From Streptosporangiaceae bacterium (GTDB taxonomy: Bacteria > Actinomycetota > Actinomycetes > Streptosporangiales > Streptosporangiaceae), in NCBI GenBank assembly GCA_030041195.1, contig JASHOI010000743.1, positions 1 to 13,496 on the forward strand: 13,496 bases of DNA. Direction: 5' to 3'. This document shows positions 1 to 6,849 of this stretch, one piece after another. The position numbers and the translations under genes were made by a program. How positions within the stretch are numbered: the first letter of the stretch is position 1; each line of letters opens with the position of its first letter. The notes under the pieces are model-generated. The model was not told where the DNA came from and ran no database searches. It worked only from the letters and a program-made list of their open reading frames with translations.

Positions 1-4
1 CGTA

Positions 5-21
5 TCACCGAAATTCGGTGA
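5..21. promoter_or_regulatory. 17-bp perfect palindrome, likely repressor operator
   Basis: TCACCGAA-A-TTCGGTGA is an exact 8-bp inverted repeat around one central base. A further TCACC half-site at 29-33 faces the GGTGA at 17-21. The palindrome lies about 75 bp upstream of the epimerase-like gene that begins at 96. Perfect dyads of this length next to oxidoreductase genes are typical binding sites of dimeric repressors such as TetR, MarR or HxlR types. The regulator itself is not in the window; it could be a divergent gene just left of position 1. The dyad is seen directly; the operator role is inferred. Confidence 0.55.
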
Positions 22-80
22 CAACGTCTCACCCGCCTGGCGGCGAGCCTGGAACAGGACCGGCTTCAATGCCCCAGACG

Positions 81-87
81 AAGGAGG
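81..87 (+). promoter_or_regulatory. Ribosome binding site that fixes the start at 96
   Basis: AAGGAGG lies 8 bp before the ATG at 96. It is a near-perfect Shine-Dalgarno sequence. It argues against the longer in-frame GTG start at 18, which sits inside the palindrome and would add 26 low-complexity residues before the Rossmann fold. Confidence 0.8.
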
Positions 88-95
88 CTCAGGCC

Positions 96-980
96 ATGAA
101 AGCGGCACTGACCGGCGCGGCAGGGTTCGTCGGATCCCACATACTGAGCGAACTGCACGAGCACGGCCACGAGGTGATCGCGCTGGTCCGTGACGACGCT
201 CAGGCGGACGCCGCCAAGGCCCGCGGCGCCACGCCGGTCGTGATCGATCTGTACGACCGGCCCGCGGTCACGAGCCTGCTGGCCGATGCCGACGCGGCCA
301 TCCACACCGCCACTCCCCGTGACGCCACCAGCGCGCGCCTGGACTCCGCGTTTGCAGACGCGGCCACCAGCGCGTTCGCCGGCACCGGCAGGCCCTACCT
401 GCACATCAGTGGCGACTGGATCTACGGGAACAACACCGCCATCACCGAGGACTCTCCCTTCCGTGCGCCTGCGATGGTGGCATGGAAGCTGCCGATCGAA
501 CGCCGGGTACTCGATGCGGCCGGGATGCGCGGCGTGGTGATTGTCTCCAGCGTTGCCTACGGCCGCGGCGGCGCGGGCGGCATCCCCGGGCTGCTCGTCG
601 GTTCCCCGCGGGACGGCACGGGCAACCTGATTATGCTCGGCACCGGCCAGCAGCACTGGTCCACCGTGCACGTCGCAGACCTGGCAGATTTCTTCCGGCG
701 CGTTCTGGAACAGGACTCGGCCCGAGGCCGCTACGTCATCGGCAACGGGCTGAACTCGACAGTTGCCGAGCTGACGGCGGCGGCCGCGGTCGCAGCCGGC
801 GCTCCAGGAGCGGTCCCCGGATCCGATGATGAGGCCCGCCAGCGCCTCGGCGACTACTTCGCCGAGGTCCTGCTGCTCGATCAGGGCACCGATGCGGCCA
901 AAGCCCGCGCCGAGCTCGGCTGGTATCCGTCCCATCCGTCACTCGTCGAAGAGTTCAGCGACGGGAGTTACCGCAAGTGA
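96..980 (+). CDS. NAD(P)-dependent epimerase/dehydratase-like oxidoreductase
   Basis: This encodes 294 residues, a complete length for an atypical extended short-chain dehydrogenase/reductase. The N-terminus is a Rossmann dinucleotide-binding fold: MKAALTGAAGFVGSH gives the GxxGxxG signature at G7, G10 and G13. It is followed by a V-I-A-L-V-R-D strand and a D-rich second strand. Mid-protein features typical of the family are the strand HISGDWIYG, the segment WKLPIERRVLDAAG and the HVADLADFFRRVLE region. The C-terminus carries the usual ELGWYP-HPSLVEEF substrate-domain ending. I do not see a clean YxxxK pair, so the substrate and even catalytic competence are open. The stop codon overlaps the GTG of the broken hydrolase gene, suggesting both were once co-translated. 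The upstream palindrome suggests repressor control. Enzyme class is well supported; the reaction is unknown. Confidence 0.85.
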   Translation: MKAALTGAAGFVGSHILSELHEHGHEVIALVRDDAQADAAKARGATPVVIDLYDRPAVTSLLADADAAIHTATPRDATSARLDSAFADAATSAFAGTGRPYLHISGDWIYGNNTAITEDSPFRAPAMVAWKLPIERRVLDAAGMRGVVIVSSVAYGRGGAGGIPGLLVGSPRDGTGNLIMLGTGQQHWSTVHVADLADFFRRVLEQDSARGRYVIGNGLNSTVAELTAAAAVAAGAPGAVPGSDDEARQRLGDYFAEVLLLDQGTDAAKARAELGWYPSHPSLVEEFSDGSYRK

Positions 981-1803
981 ACGCGAGGTCAAGCGCTCCG
1001 GCCGTTGTCCCCGTTGTCGAGCCGCGGGCCCAGCGGTGGCTGGACGCGGTCGCCGCCGCCAGCGCGGGCAGCCCTCCGCTGTGGGAGCTATCACCTGAAG
1101 ACGCCCGCCAGCTCGTCCGCTCCCTTCAGGCAAGCGTCCCCGTCCAGCTTGAGCCCGCCGACATCGACGACCGGGTTATCCAGGGCGGGCCGACCGGGCA
1201 GGTCAGCATCCGGATCATCCGCCTCGCCGGAGCCGCCGGCTTGCTGCCCATGGTCCTGTTTCTGCACGGGGGCGGGTGGATCCTCGGCGACAAGGACACC
1301 CACGAGCGGCTCTACCGCGAGCTCGCCACCGCCGCCCAGGCGGTCGTGGTGTTCGTCGACTACACCCTGGCCCCGCCCGGGTCGCGCTGGCCGGCGACAG
1401 CAACGGCGGAAACATGGCCGCCGCGCTGACGCTGATGGCCAGCGAGCGCGGCGGCCCGAAGATCGCCGCGCAGGTGCTGTTCTACCCCATCACCGACGCC
1501 AGCATGGACACCGGCAGCTACCAGCGCTATGCCGGCGGACCCTGGGCCACACTCGAAGTGATGCGCTGGTTTTGGGACGCCTACCTCCCCGACCAGGCCC
1601 GGCGCTCCGAGATCACCGCCGCACCGTTGCGGGCAACCCCCGAGCGACTGCGCGGGCTGCCCCCCGCCCTGATCATCGTCGCCGAGCATGACGTGCTCCG
1701 CGACGAGGGCGAGGCCTATGCCCGCAAGCTGTCCCAGGCAGGCGTGCCGGTGACCCAGGTACGCCAGGCCGCGGACTTCCTGCGCAGAACCCTGGCCCCC
1801 TGA
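977..1803 (+). pseudogene. Broken alpha/beta hydrolase (hormone-sensitive-lipase-like family)
   Basis: Two reading frames together give one esterase. The first, from GTG 977, contains the oxyanion-hole motif HGGGW (near 1266-1280) and strand VVVFVDYTLAP, then runs out of homology and stops at 1429. The second frame picks up at about 1380 with RVALAGDSNGGN, the GxSxG nucleophile elbow, and continues through AQVLFYP and the catalytic-Asp segment IIVAEHDVLRDEG to a stop at 1801-1803. Family members have about 30-40 residues between Y-x-LAP and the GDSxGG elbow; here almost none remain, so an internal deletion changed the frame near 1372-1382. A second in-frame loss is likely at about 1758-1770: the sequence jumps from GVPVTQVR to QAADFLRRTLAP, skipping the usual HDF segment with the catalytic histidine. 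The gene overlaps the upstream oxidoreductase by 4 bp. I see no way for it to give an active enzyme. Confidence 0.8.
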
Positions 1804-1821
1804 CCACGAGCGGCGCCGAGA

Positions 1822-1887
1822 AGAAGCCAGGAGAACCGTTTTGTCACCGGAGCCGTGTTAATCATCGATGGCAGGTTCGTGCTGACC
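1822..1887 (+). pseudogene. Remnant of a short-chain dehydrogenase C-terminus
   Basis: In the frame that later becomes the membrane-protein gene, this stretch reads RSQENRFVTGAVLIIDGRF followed by VLT. That matches the conserved ending of classical short-chain dehydrogenases, in which F-V-T-G-x-V-L-x-x-D-G-G-F closes the protein. Only the tail remains; the bases just before it are separated from the hydrolase remnant by the TGA at 1801-1803. No start codon or rest of the enzyme is present. The match is by eye over about 15 residues, so chance is possible but the motif order is specific. Confidence 0.5.
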
Positions 1888-1905
1888 GTAGGGGACGCGG
1901 TAGGT

Positions 1906-2379
1906 ATGGCATCGATACATCCGGCTCGTGACCTCTCCCGGGCCGGCAGGGCACCCGTGCACGTCAGCCTTGGCGCATGGGTGCTCGGCGCCGCGGTGGC
2001 GGCCGGGGCCGCGGGGGTCGGGCTGGCGGCCGCGGGCGTGGAGTCGCCGCTGCGGAGCGTCCTGGTCTTCCTCTTTCTCGCGGTGGCGCCCACGGTGGCG
2101 ATCGCCGGGCTGCTGCGCACGATGGACAGCTTCGCCAGGGTGATGATCGCGTGCGCAGCCGACGTCGTCCTGCTCGGCCTGGTGGCGATGATCATGCTGG
2201 CCGAGGGATTCTGGTCGCCCGTGCATGGCTTGCTGGCGGTCGCGGCGATCACCGCGCTCTGCCTGGCGGCTCGGGTGCCAGTCTCGCGGCGCCGCGCCGT
2301 CACCGCGCCGAGGGCGGCGCACCCGGAGGCCGCTTCGCCGCGGGCCGCGTCGGTGGACCCTCCTGAGCTGCGATTCTGA
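1906..2379 (+). CDS. Small multi-pass membrane protein, unknown function
   Basis: From ATG 1906 this gives 157 residues with about four hydrophobic segments: LGAWVLGAAVAAGAAGVGLA, VLVFLFLAVAPTVAIAGLL, VMIACAADVVLLGLVAMIML and VHGLLAVAAITALCLAA. A basic, Ala/Pro-rich cytoplasmic-type tail follows (VSRRRAV...). The ORF is open back to GTG 1855, but that extension reads as a dehydrogenase remnant and includes a rare TTA codon, so I chose ATG 1906; GGGGAC at 1891-1896 is a weak ribosome-binding candidate. Codons from about 1970 on are strongly G/C-ending, which supports real coding. The pattern (two paired hydrophobic segments around a 'LRTMDSFARV' stretch, then 'FWSPVHGLL') reminds me of small membrane proteins seen beside actinomycete exopolysaccharide genes, but I cannot name a family. 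A role with the downstream glycan operon is only a guess. Confidence 0.6.
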   Translation: MASIHPARDLSRAGRAPVHVSLGAWVLGAAVAAGAAGVGLAAAGVESPLRSVLVFLFLAVAPTVAIAGLLRTMDSFARVMIACAADVVLLGLVAMIMLAEGFWSPVHGLLAVAAITALCLAARVPVSRRRAVTAPRAAHPEAASPRAASVDPPELRF

Positions 2380-2406
2380 CCCGAATCCGCGAGTAGTCCG
2401 GTTGCG

Positions 2407-2452
2407 TGTCCGTGAAAGTGGACAGCATCGGAAGCGGACAGCCTCGTATGAT
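2407..2452 (+). promoter_or_regulatory. Possible promoter/operator of the regulator-like gene
   Basis: The gap before the regulator-like gene holds an inverted repeat TGTCC-N8-GGACA (2407-2424) and a further GGACA copy at 2436-2440, then TATGAT (2447-2452), a good -10 match, about 41 bp before the ATG at 2494. I find no convincing -35 at 16-18 bp. Repeats of this kind fit a regulator controlling its own promoter, but the evidence is short-motif matching only. Confidence 0.25.
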
Positions 2453-2493
2453 CCAGGACTCACTTGCGGAAACAGCCGTCCCGGGGCGCGGGA

Positions 2494-3500
2494 ATGCCAG
2501 ACGCCGCTCCGAGTTCTGAGTATCTGCTGGATGCAGGACTTCAACCGTGGGAGCTGGCCGATACACTTACCCGTTCGTCGCTGAGCATGACTGCGGTCAA
2601 CTTCATGGAGGAGGTGGTTACCAGCCTCGCGGCCCGCTACCCGTTCACGCCGCCCGCAGACCTCATCCCGGGCGTGCAAGCCATGCTCAGAGCCGTCAAC
2701 GACGCTCTTGGCCGTTCGCAGCCTCTGAGCGTCAGGGCGCGATGCGTCAGGCTCGCGGGCATCTTGTGCGGCGTCGCCGGGCAGATCGCCGACGATACAG
2801 CGCGTCCCGATCAGTCTGCCGCTGGTTCAGCGCCGCCAAGGTGGCCGCCGACGAGACCGGCGATCCAGACTTGGCAGCTTGGGTCCTTGCGCTGCGCAGC
2901 ATTGGATGCCATTTCCGCGGCGAGTACAGTCTCTCCGCCGAGCTGCTTGACCGGGCCAGGAGCACCGCGTCGTCTTCCACCTCCCGGCGGCAAGCATGGC
3001 TCGCCGTGCTGTCAGCCCGTGCGCACGCGGCGGTTGCAGCCCAGAGCGGCGGCATAGCCGAGAGCAAGACCGATATCATGCGCGCAATCGACGACGCGCG
3101 TGGCTGCCTGCAAGCTGCAGGACCGACCTCGGACACGGATTTCTTCGACGGACCACGGCTCGCGGGGATGGCAGGCACAACAATGCTGCTGCTCGGCGAC
3201 ACGCGCGCCGCGAAGGCGCTCATCGCCGAGGCGCTCACGGGCCGGGCGAACGGCGATGTCAAGGGCCGTGCTCTCCTTACCCTCGACCTCGCCGAATGCA
3301 TGGCCACCGACCGTGAGCCTGACCATGCCGCATGCCTGGTGGCCCGCGCGATCGACATGGCAGGCAGCGATGTCGTGTGTCCCGTCATGACCCGCGCCGC
3401 TATGGTGCACAGGGCCCTGCGACCATGGTCCGGTACCCGCGCGGTGCTGGAACTGGGCGGCCAGCTAACCGAGATGAAAATCGCCGAAACGGAGGACTGA
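2494..3500 (+). pseudogene. Frameshifted helical-repeat (TPR-like) regulator-type gene
   Basis: Residues 1-110 lie in the frame of ATG 2494 (motifs WELADTLTRSS, ARYPFTPPADL, RARCVRLAGILCGVAGQ). Coding then continues in another frame from TGG at 2823 (WFSAAKVAADETGDPDLAAW, RRQAWLAVLSARAHAA, DTDFFDGPRLAGMAGTTMLL, GDVKGRALLTLDLAEC) to TGA at 3498-3500. Both halves match one actinomycete family of helical-repeat regulator-like proteins, often annotated as XRE-type regulators. Restoring one base at about 2821-2823 would give a protein of about 335 residues. I see no helix-turn-helix upstream of WELADTLTRSS, so either the DNA-binding N-terminus is lost or this is a version without one. The stop lies 2 bp before the Nudix start, a gene pairing familiar from Streptomyces-type genomes. 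The defect could be true decay or a one-base sequencing error; no slippery heptamer suggests programmed frameshifting. Confidence 0.75.
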
Positions 3501-3502
3501 AC

Positions 3503-4042
3503 GTGCGGTGGACGGTGCACGGACACCGGGACGTCTATACCAGCGAATGGGTGCGGGTGTCCCTTGACGATGTCGAGATCCCGGGTGGCCCGAGATTCGA
3601 GCATCACGTCGTGCATTTCCCGCGCGCCTCGGTGACAGCCGTTGTCACTGACGATGACGGCAGCCGGGTGCTGCTGCTGTGGCGGCATCGGTTCATTACC
3701 GATTCGTGGGGGTGGGAGGTACCCGCCGGGTGGGCAGACCCAGGCGAGGATCCGGCCGCGGCGGCCACGCGGGAGATCGAGGAGGAGACGGGATACCGCC
3801 CGGCGCTGGTACGGCCGATGACCGGATACAACGCGCTGAGCGGCATCAGCGACATGCGCTTCACCGCGTTCGTAGCCAGCGGTGCCGAACGAGTGGGGCC
3901 ACCCTCTGACCATGGTGAGTCTTCCCGGGTGGAGTGGGTACAGCTTACCGAGGTACCAAAGCTTGCCGGTAAGGGGCAGATCCAGGACGGGCCGTCCCTG
4001 ACCGCACTCATGTACTACCTCGCAGTCGAGCGGCAAAGCTAA
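3503..4042 (+). CDS. Nudix hydrolase
   Basis: GTG 3503 is preceded by GGAGG at 3491-3495 (7-bp spacing) and gives 179 residues. The Nudix box is complete at residues 76-98: G76, E82, R90-E91, E94-E95, G97 fit Gx5Ex7REUxEExGU, so the metal-binding glutamates are all present. The enzyme would cleave a nucleoside diphosphate linked to another group using Mg2+ or Mn2+ in the cytoplasm. The layout (N-terminal RFEHHVV strand, VLLLWRHRFITDSWGWEVP before the box, C-terminal EWVQLTEVP) resembles the ADP-ribose/ADP-sugar pyrophosphatase branch, though substrate cannot be set by eye. It follows the regulator-like gene by 2 bp, so the two form one transcription unit. An extension to an upstream start at 3332 is open but overlaps the regulator and lacks family sequence, so I rejected it. 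Confidence 0.92.
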   Translation: MRWTVHGHRDVYTSEWVRVSLDDVEIPGGPRFEHHVVHFPRASVTAVVTDDDGSRVLLLWRHRFITDSWGWEVPAGWADPGEDPAAAATREIEEETGYRPALVRPMTGYNALSGISDMRFTAFVASGAERVGPPSDHGESSRVEWVQLTEVPKLAGKGQIQDGPSLTALMYYLAVERQS

Positions 4043-4053
4043 CGAACTGCGTG

Positions 4054-4075
4054 CCCGCGAGCAGGGAAACGCGGG
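4054..4075 (+). terminator. Hairpin 12 bp after the Nudix gene
   Basis: CCCGCG (4054-4059) pairs perfectly with CGCGGG (4070-4075) across a 10-base loop. It lies just after the Nudix stop, where a terminator for the regulator-Nudix unit is expected. There is no T-tract, which is common in high-GC actinomycetes but leaves the call weak. Confidence 0.35.
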
Positions 4076-4171
4076 TGAAGTATGACGAGCTGGCTGCCGA
4101 CGCAGGCCGCCGCGTTGACCAGCAGCGTGGACGTCAACGCCCCGCCGCCGGGCGAAGGCCGTACCTAACCT

Positions 4172-4432
4172 AACGGGGTGATCGGCTTGCTCGCCGCCAG
4201 CATGGCCGCCTGGCTGCACCAGCTCACCGCCCTCACCGTCGGCGAGGACATCCTGGCAGGCCATGGCGCGCGCGGCGGCAAGGCCATGATCGCGACCCTG
4301 CGATGGCGGCTGATCGCCGTCACGGGCCGGCTGATCCGCCACGCCCGCCGCCTGGTGCTGCGGTTGCCGCCCGGCCACGAGCTCCTTACCGAGGTCCTGG
4401 CCAGGCTGCGGGACCTGCCCGCACCGGCCTGA
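4172..4432 (+). mobile_element. C-terminal remnant of an IS1380-type transposase
   Basis: The frame reads NGVIGLLAASMAAWLHQLTA, GHGARGGKAMIATLRWRLIA, RLIRHARRLVLRLPPGHELL and ends LARLRDLPAPA. This is the C-terminal end of IS1380-family (DDE group 1) transposases: a helix ending in AWLHQL, the TLRWRL..RLIRHARR.LRLP block, then a short leucine-rich tail. A full transposase has about 450 residues; only about 86 remain, and a TAA at 4166-4168 closes the frame upstream. The catalytic DDE core is missing, so it cannot move. I could not identify terminal inverted repeats or a target duplication. The bases between the Nudix gene and 4171 show no recognisable transposase sequence. Family assignment rests on recalled motifs. 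Confidence 0.7.
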
Positions 4433-5017
4433 CCCGCGTACCCAAAGCCCCCGGCTCGCCGTCCTTGCCCACGGCCTGTCGGACCTGACCTGCAGAAACG
4501 CCGCAGACCGCGAACCGGCGCCAGATCCCGGGCGGTCCCGCATGCCCGTGACCAGAAATCCTGGCTATCAAGATCGTTTACGTGGCCCGACAGCAGTTCA
4601 CCGCGCTATTCGCGAAATCGGGTCTGAGACCCGTCGCAACACTTTCAACAAACGCTGACTGCCTTCTCAACAATCGCCGGCGAGCACATTAACTATGCCA
4701 AACATTGGCTTACCTGGCTCTTACCTGAAAGCATTCTGCGGAATATCTCCCGAGTTGCTGAGCCGATCCGGCGAGCCGATCTTGACAAGTACGTCGGAAT
4801 TTTCGCTGCCTCCTGCAGGCCGTCTACCAGGCATTATCACGGTTTGCACGGCTAAAAGATCTCATCACGATGTGAATCATGAACCGGTGCTGCTTCTCAT
4901 ACGTGAAGGCATGTGACAGACGCTCTTGGTCGGGAGCACACGCCGCCGCCACCATCGGGCCCACCCCGAATGACCCAGCCCATGGCTTGGCGCGGAATGC
5001 AGGGGGACATCGCTTCC
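4433..5017. other. Gene-free spacer; probable promoter and leader of the glycan operon
   Basis: This stretch of 585 bp holds no convincing gene. Hand-counted GC is about 52% over 4621-4920, against about 75% in a sampled line of the operon. A 73-codon open frame at 4695-4916 lacks a ribosome binding site and coding-like codon use. A perfect -35 hexamer TTGACA is at 4782-4787 but has no matching -10 at 16-18 bp; TTGCAC at 4844-4849 is a second weak candidate. The operon's promoter almost certainly lies here because no gene upstream reads into it closely, but I cannot place it. Bases 4913-5017 could instead be the N-terminal end of the glycosyltransferase if its GTG at 4913 is used. Confidence 0.5.
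4612..4637. other. Strong isolated hairpin in the spacer
   Basis: GCGA-AAT-CGGGTC-TGA-GACCCG-TCGC folds into a 6-bp perfect stem (4619-4624 with 4628-4633) with a 3-base loop, extended by four more pairs around a 3-base bulge. No T-tract follows. It may be a leftover terminator of the disrupted region or a dyad for a regulator; the sequence does not decide. Confidence 0.35.
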
Positions 5018-6847
5018 ATGGACCATTCGTGCGCGCATTCCTGTGTTACTGCTGAGCAAGAAGTGGCTCCTGTGGTCACGGCGGCCGATCCCGGGTACCG
5101 TCCGGTCTCCGGGTCGCTGGCCATCGCCCCGACCGTCGGGGTGGTCATCCCGGTCAAGAACGAGGCCCGCAACCTGCCCATGGTGCTGCGGTCGGTGCCG
5201 GACTGGGTTGACGAGGTCGTGCTGGTGGACGGGCACTCGGCGGACGACACGGTCGCCGTCGCCCGGGCCTGCCGGCCGGGAATCAGGGTGATCACCCAGC
5301 CGGGCCGCGGCAAGGGCGACGCCTTACTGGCCGGGTTCGCGGCGTGCAGCACCGACATCATCGTGATGATGGACGGCGACGGCTCGACGCCGGGCGGCGA
5401 GATCGTCCGTTTCATCGGCGCGCTGGTTGCCGGGGCCGACTTCGCCAAGGGGTCGCGCTTTGCGAGCAGCGGCGGCAGCGACGACATCACGCTGAGCCGC
5501 CGGCTCGGGAACTGGGTGCTCAGCGGGCTGGTCAACCTGGCCTTCGGCACCCAGTACACCGACCTGTGCTACGGCTACAACGCGTTCTGGGCAAAGCACC
5601 TGCCCGCGCTCGACCTCGACTGCGACGGGTTCGAGGTGGAGACCGTCATGAACATCCGCGCGGCCAAGGCCGGGCTGTGGGTGCAGGAGATACCCAGCCA
5701 GGAATGGCCGCGCGTGCACGGCGAGAGCAACCTGCGCATCTTCGTCGATGGCTGGCGGATCCTGAAGGCGATCGCGGCCGAGGCGGTTCGCGGCCCGGTG
5801 CGCCCGGTCCCCAGGCCCGCCGCGGTTAACGGGGCCCGCGGAGAGCAGGCTGCCGTTCCGGGCCTGATCTCCGTGGTCATCTGCGCGCACACGATGAAGC
5901 GGTGGTACGAGACGCTGGCCGCCGTGGACTCCGTCCGCAACCAGAGCTTCCCCGGCAAGGAAATCATCGTGGTCGTCGACCACAACCCCGAGCTCTACGC
6001 CGCGCTGCGGGCCGAGCTGCCCGACCTCACGGTCGTGGAGAACCAGCAGGAGCAGGGGCTGTCCGGCGGCAAGAACACCGGCGTGGGCCTCGCCAGCGGC
6101 GAGGTGGTCGCGTTCCTCGACGACGACGCCGTCGCCGACCCGGACTGGCTGAAGTTCTTCGCCGACTCGTACGCCGACCCGCAGGTCATCGGCGTCGGCG
6201 GGCTCACGCTGCCGAACTGGGCCGCGCCCCGGCCGTCCTGGTTCCCCAGGGAATTCGACTGGGTGGTCGGCTGCACCTACCGCGGCATGCCGGAAACCCG
6301 CAGCCCGGTCCGCAACCTGCTGGGCGGGAACGCGTCGTTCCGGCGGGAGGCGTTCGAGCTGGCGGGCGGCTTCCAGAACGGCATCGGCCGGTCCGCGGGC
6401 AAGCGGCCGCTGGGCTGTGAGGAGACCGAGTTCTGCATCCGGGTCACGCAGAACTCCCCGGAGTCGGTGTTCCTGTTCGACAACCGGGCGGTGATCTCGC
6501 ACCTGGTGCCGGCCGAGCGCTGCCGGTTCGGCTACTTCCGCGCCCGCTGCTACGCCGAGGGCCTGTCCAAGGCGCTGGTCACGGCCAGCGTCGGGGCCAG
6601 CGACGGCCTGGCCTCCGAACGGCGCTACACCACCCGGACGCTGCCCACCGGGGTGATCCGCGGCGTGGCCGACGCGGTGCGCGGCGACTCGTCCGGCATG
6701 GGCCGCGCCGGAGCGATCGTGGCGGGCCTGGCCGCCACGGCCGCCGGGTACGCGGCCGGCACGGCCTCGCGGCGGATGCGCGCCGCGCGGTCCCGGGCAA
6801 AGCGGCTGCCAGCGGCTACGGCCGCCGGCCGAGGCGACAGGAGATAG
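5018..6847 (+). CDS. Two-domain family-2 glycosyltransferase fusion
   Basis: From ATG 5018 (AGGGGGA at 5001-5007, 10-bp spacing) this gives 609 residues; GTG 4913 would add 35. Two GT-A domains are fused. Domain 1, residues about 40-255, resembles polyprenyl-phosphate-sugar synthases: VVIPVKNEARNLP, EVVLVDGHSADDT, GRGKGDALLAG, then the metal-binding MMDGDG (D119, D121), and C-terminal HGESNLRIFVDGW. Domain 2, residues about 283-520, is an ordinary polymerising-type GT2: LISVVICAH, EQGLSGGKNTGVGLASGEVV, metal motif FLDDDA (D368-D370), NLLGGNASFRREAFE and an acidic base-like CEETEF (E468-E469). A proline/arginine linker at about 255-280 joins them. The tail is weakly hydrophobic then basic, with no clear membrane span. 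Likely role: one domain makes a lipid-linked sugar or transfers the first sugar, the other extends. The gene opens the operon and has a TTA codon at 5324-5326, the only one I found in the operon. Confidence 0.92.
   Translation: MDHSCAHSCVTAEQEVAPVVTAADPGYRPVSGSLAIAPTVGVVIPVKNEARNLPMVLRSVPDWVDEVVLVDGHSADDTVAVARACRPGIRVITQPGRGKGDALLAGFAACSTDIIVMMDGDGSTPGGEIVRFIGALVAGADFAKGSRFASSGGSDDITLSRRLGNWVLSGLVNLAFGTQYTDLCYGYNAFWAKHLPALDLDCDGFEVETVMNIRAAKAGLWVQEIPSQEWPRVHGESNLRIFVDGWRILKAIAAEAVRGPVRPVPRPAAVNGARGEQAAVPGLISVVICAHTMKRWYETLAAVDSVRNQSFPGKEIIVVVDHNPELYAALRAELPDLTVVENQQEQGLSGGKNTGVGLASGEVVAFLDDDAVADPDWLKFFADSYADPQVIGVGGLTLPNWAAPRPSWFPREFDWVVGCTYRGMPETRSPVRNLLGGNASFRREAFELAGGFQNGIGRSAGKRPLGCEETEFCIRVTQNSPESVFLFDNRAVISHLVPAERCRFGYFRARCYAEGLSKALVTASVGASDGLASERRYTTRTLPTGVIRGVADAVRGDSSGMGRAGAIVAGLAATAAGYAAGTASRRMRAARSRAKRLPAATAAGRGDRR
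6839..6844 (+). promoter_or_regulatory. Ribosome binding site for a TTG start
   Basis: AGGAGA lies 5 bp before the TTG at 6850 and overlaps the last two codons of the glycosyltransferase gene. No other start exists before the conserved LMYHEV strand, so this site fixes the unusual TTG start of the deacetylase and couples its translation to the gene before. Confidence 0.75.
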
Positions 6848-6849
6848 CG

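Noticed and set aside
18..95. Upstream GTG start for the epimerase-like gene
   Set aside because: It lies inside the palindrome, has no ribosome binding site, and would add residues before a normal Rossmann N-terminus; ATG 96 has AAGGAGG at ideal spacing.
2821..2826. Programmed -1 frameshift in the regulator-like gene
   Set aside because: No X-XXY-YYZ slippery heptamer at the crossover and no obvious strong stem just after it; a simple indel is the better explanation.
2747..4543. Open frame of 598 codons on the - strand
   Set aside because: It covers the regulator-like gene, the Nudix gene and the IS remnant in reverse and has no family motifs; the + strand explains the region.
4782..4787. 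TTGACA as a -35 promoter element
   Set aside because: A perfect hexamer, but the sequence 16-18 bp downstream (around 4804-4811) has no TA-rich -10, so I did not call a promoter.
4695..4916. 73-codon + strand open frame in the spacer
   Set aside because: No ribosome binding site, no G/C third-position bias and no recognisable motif; it overlaps the region where the operon leader should be.
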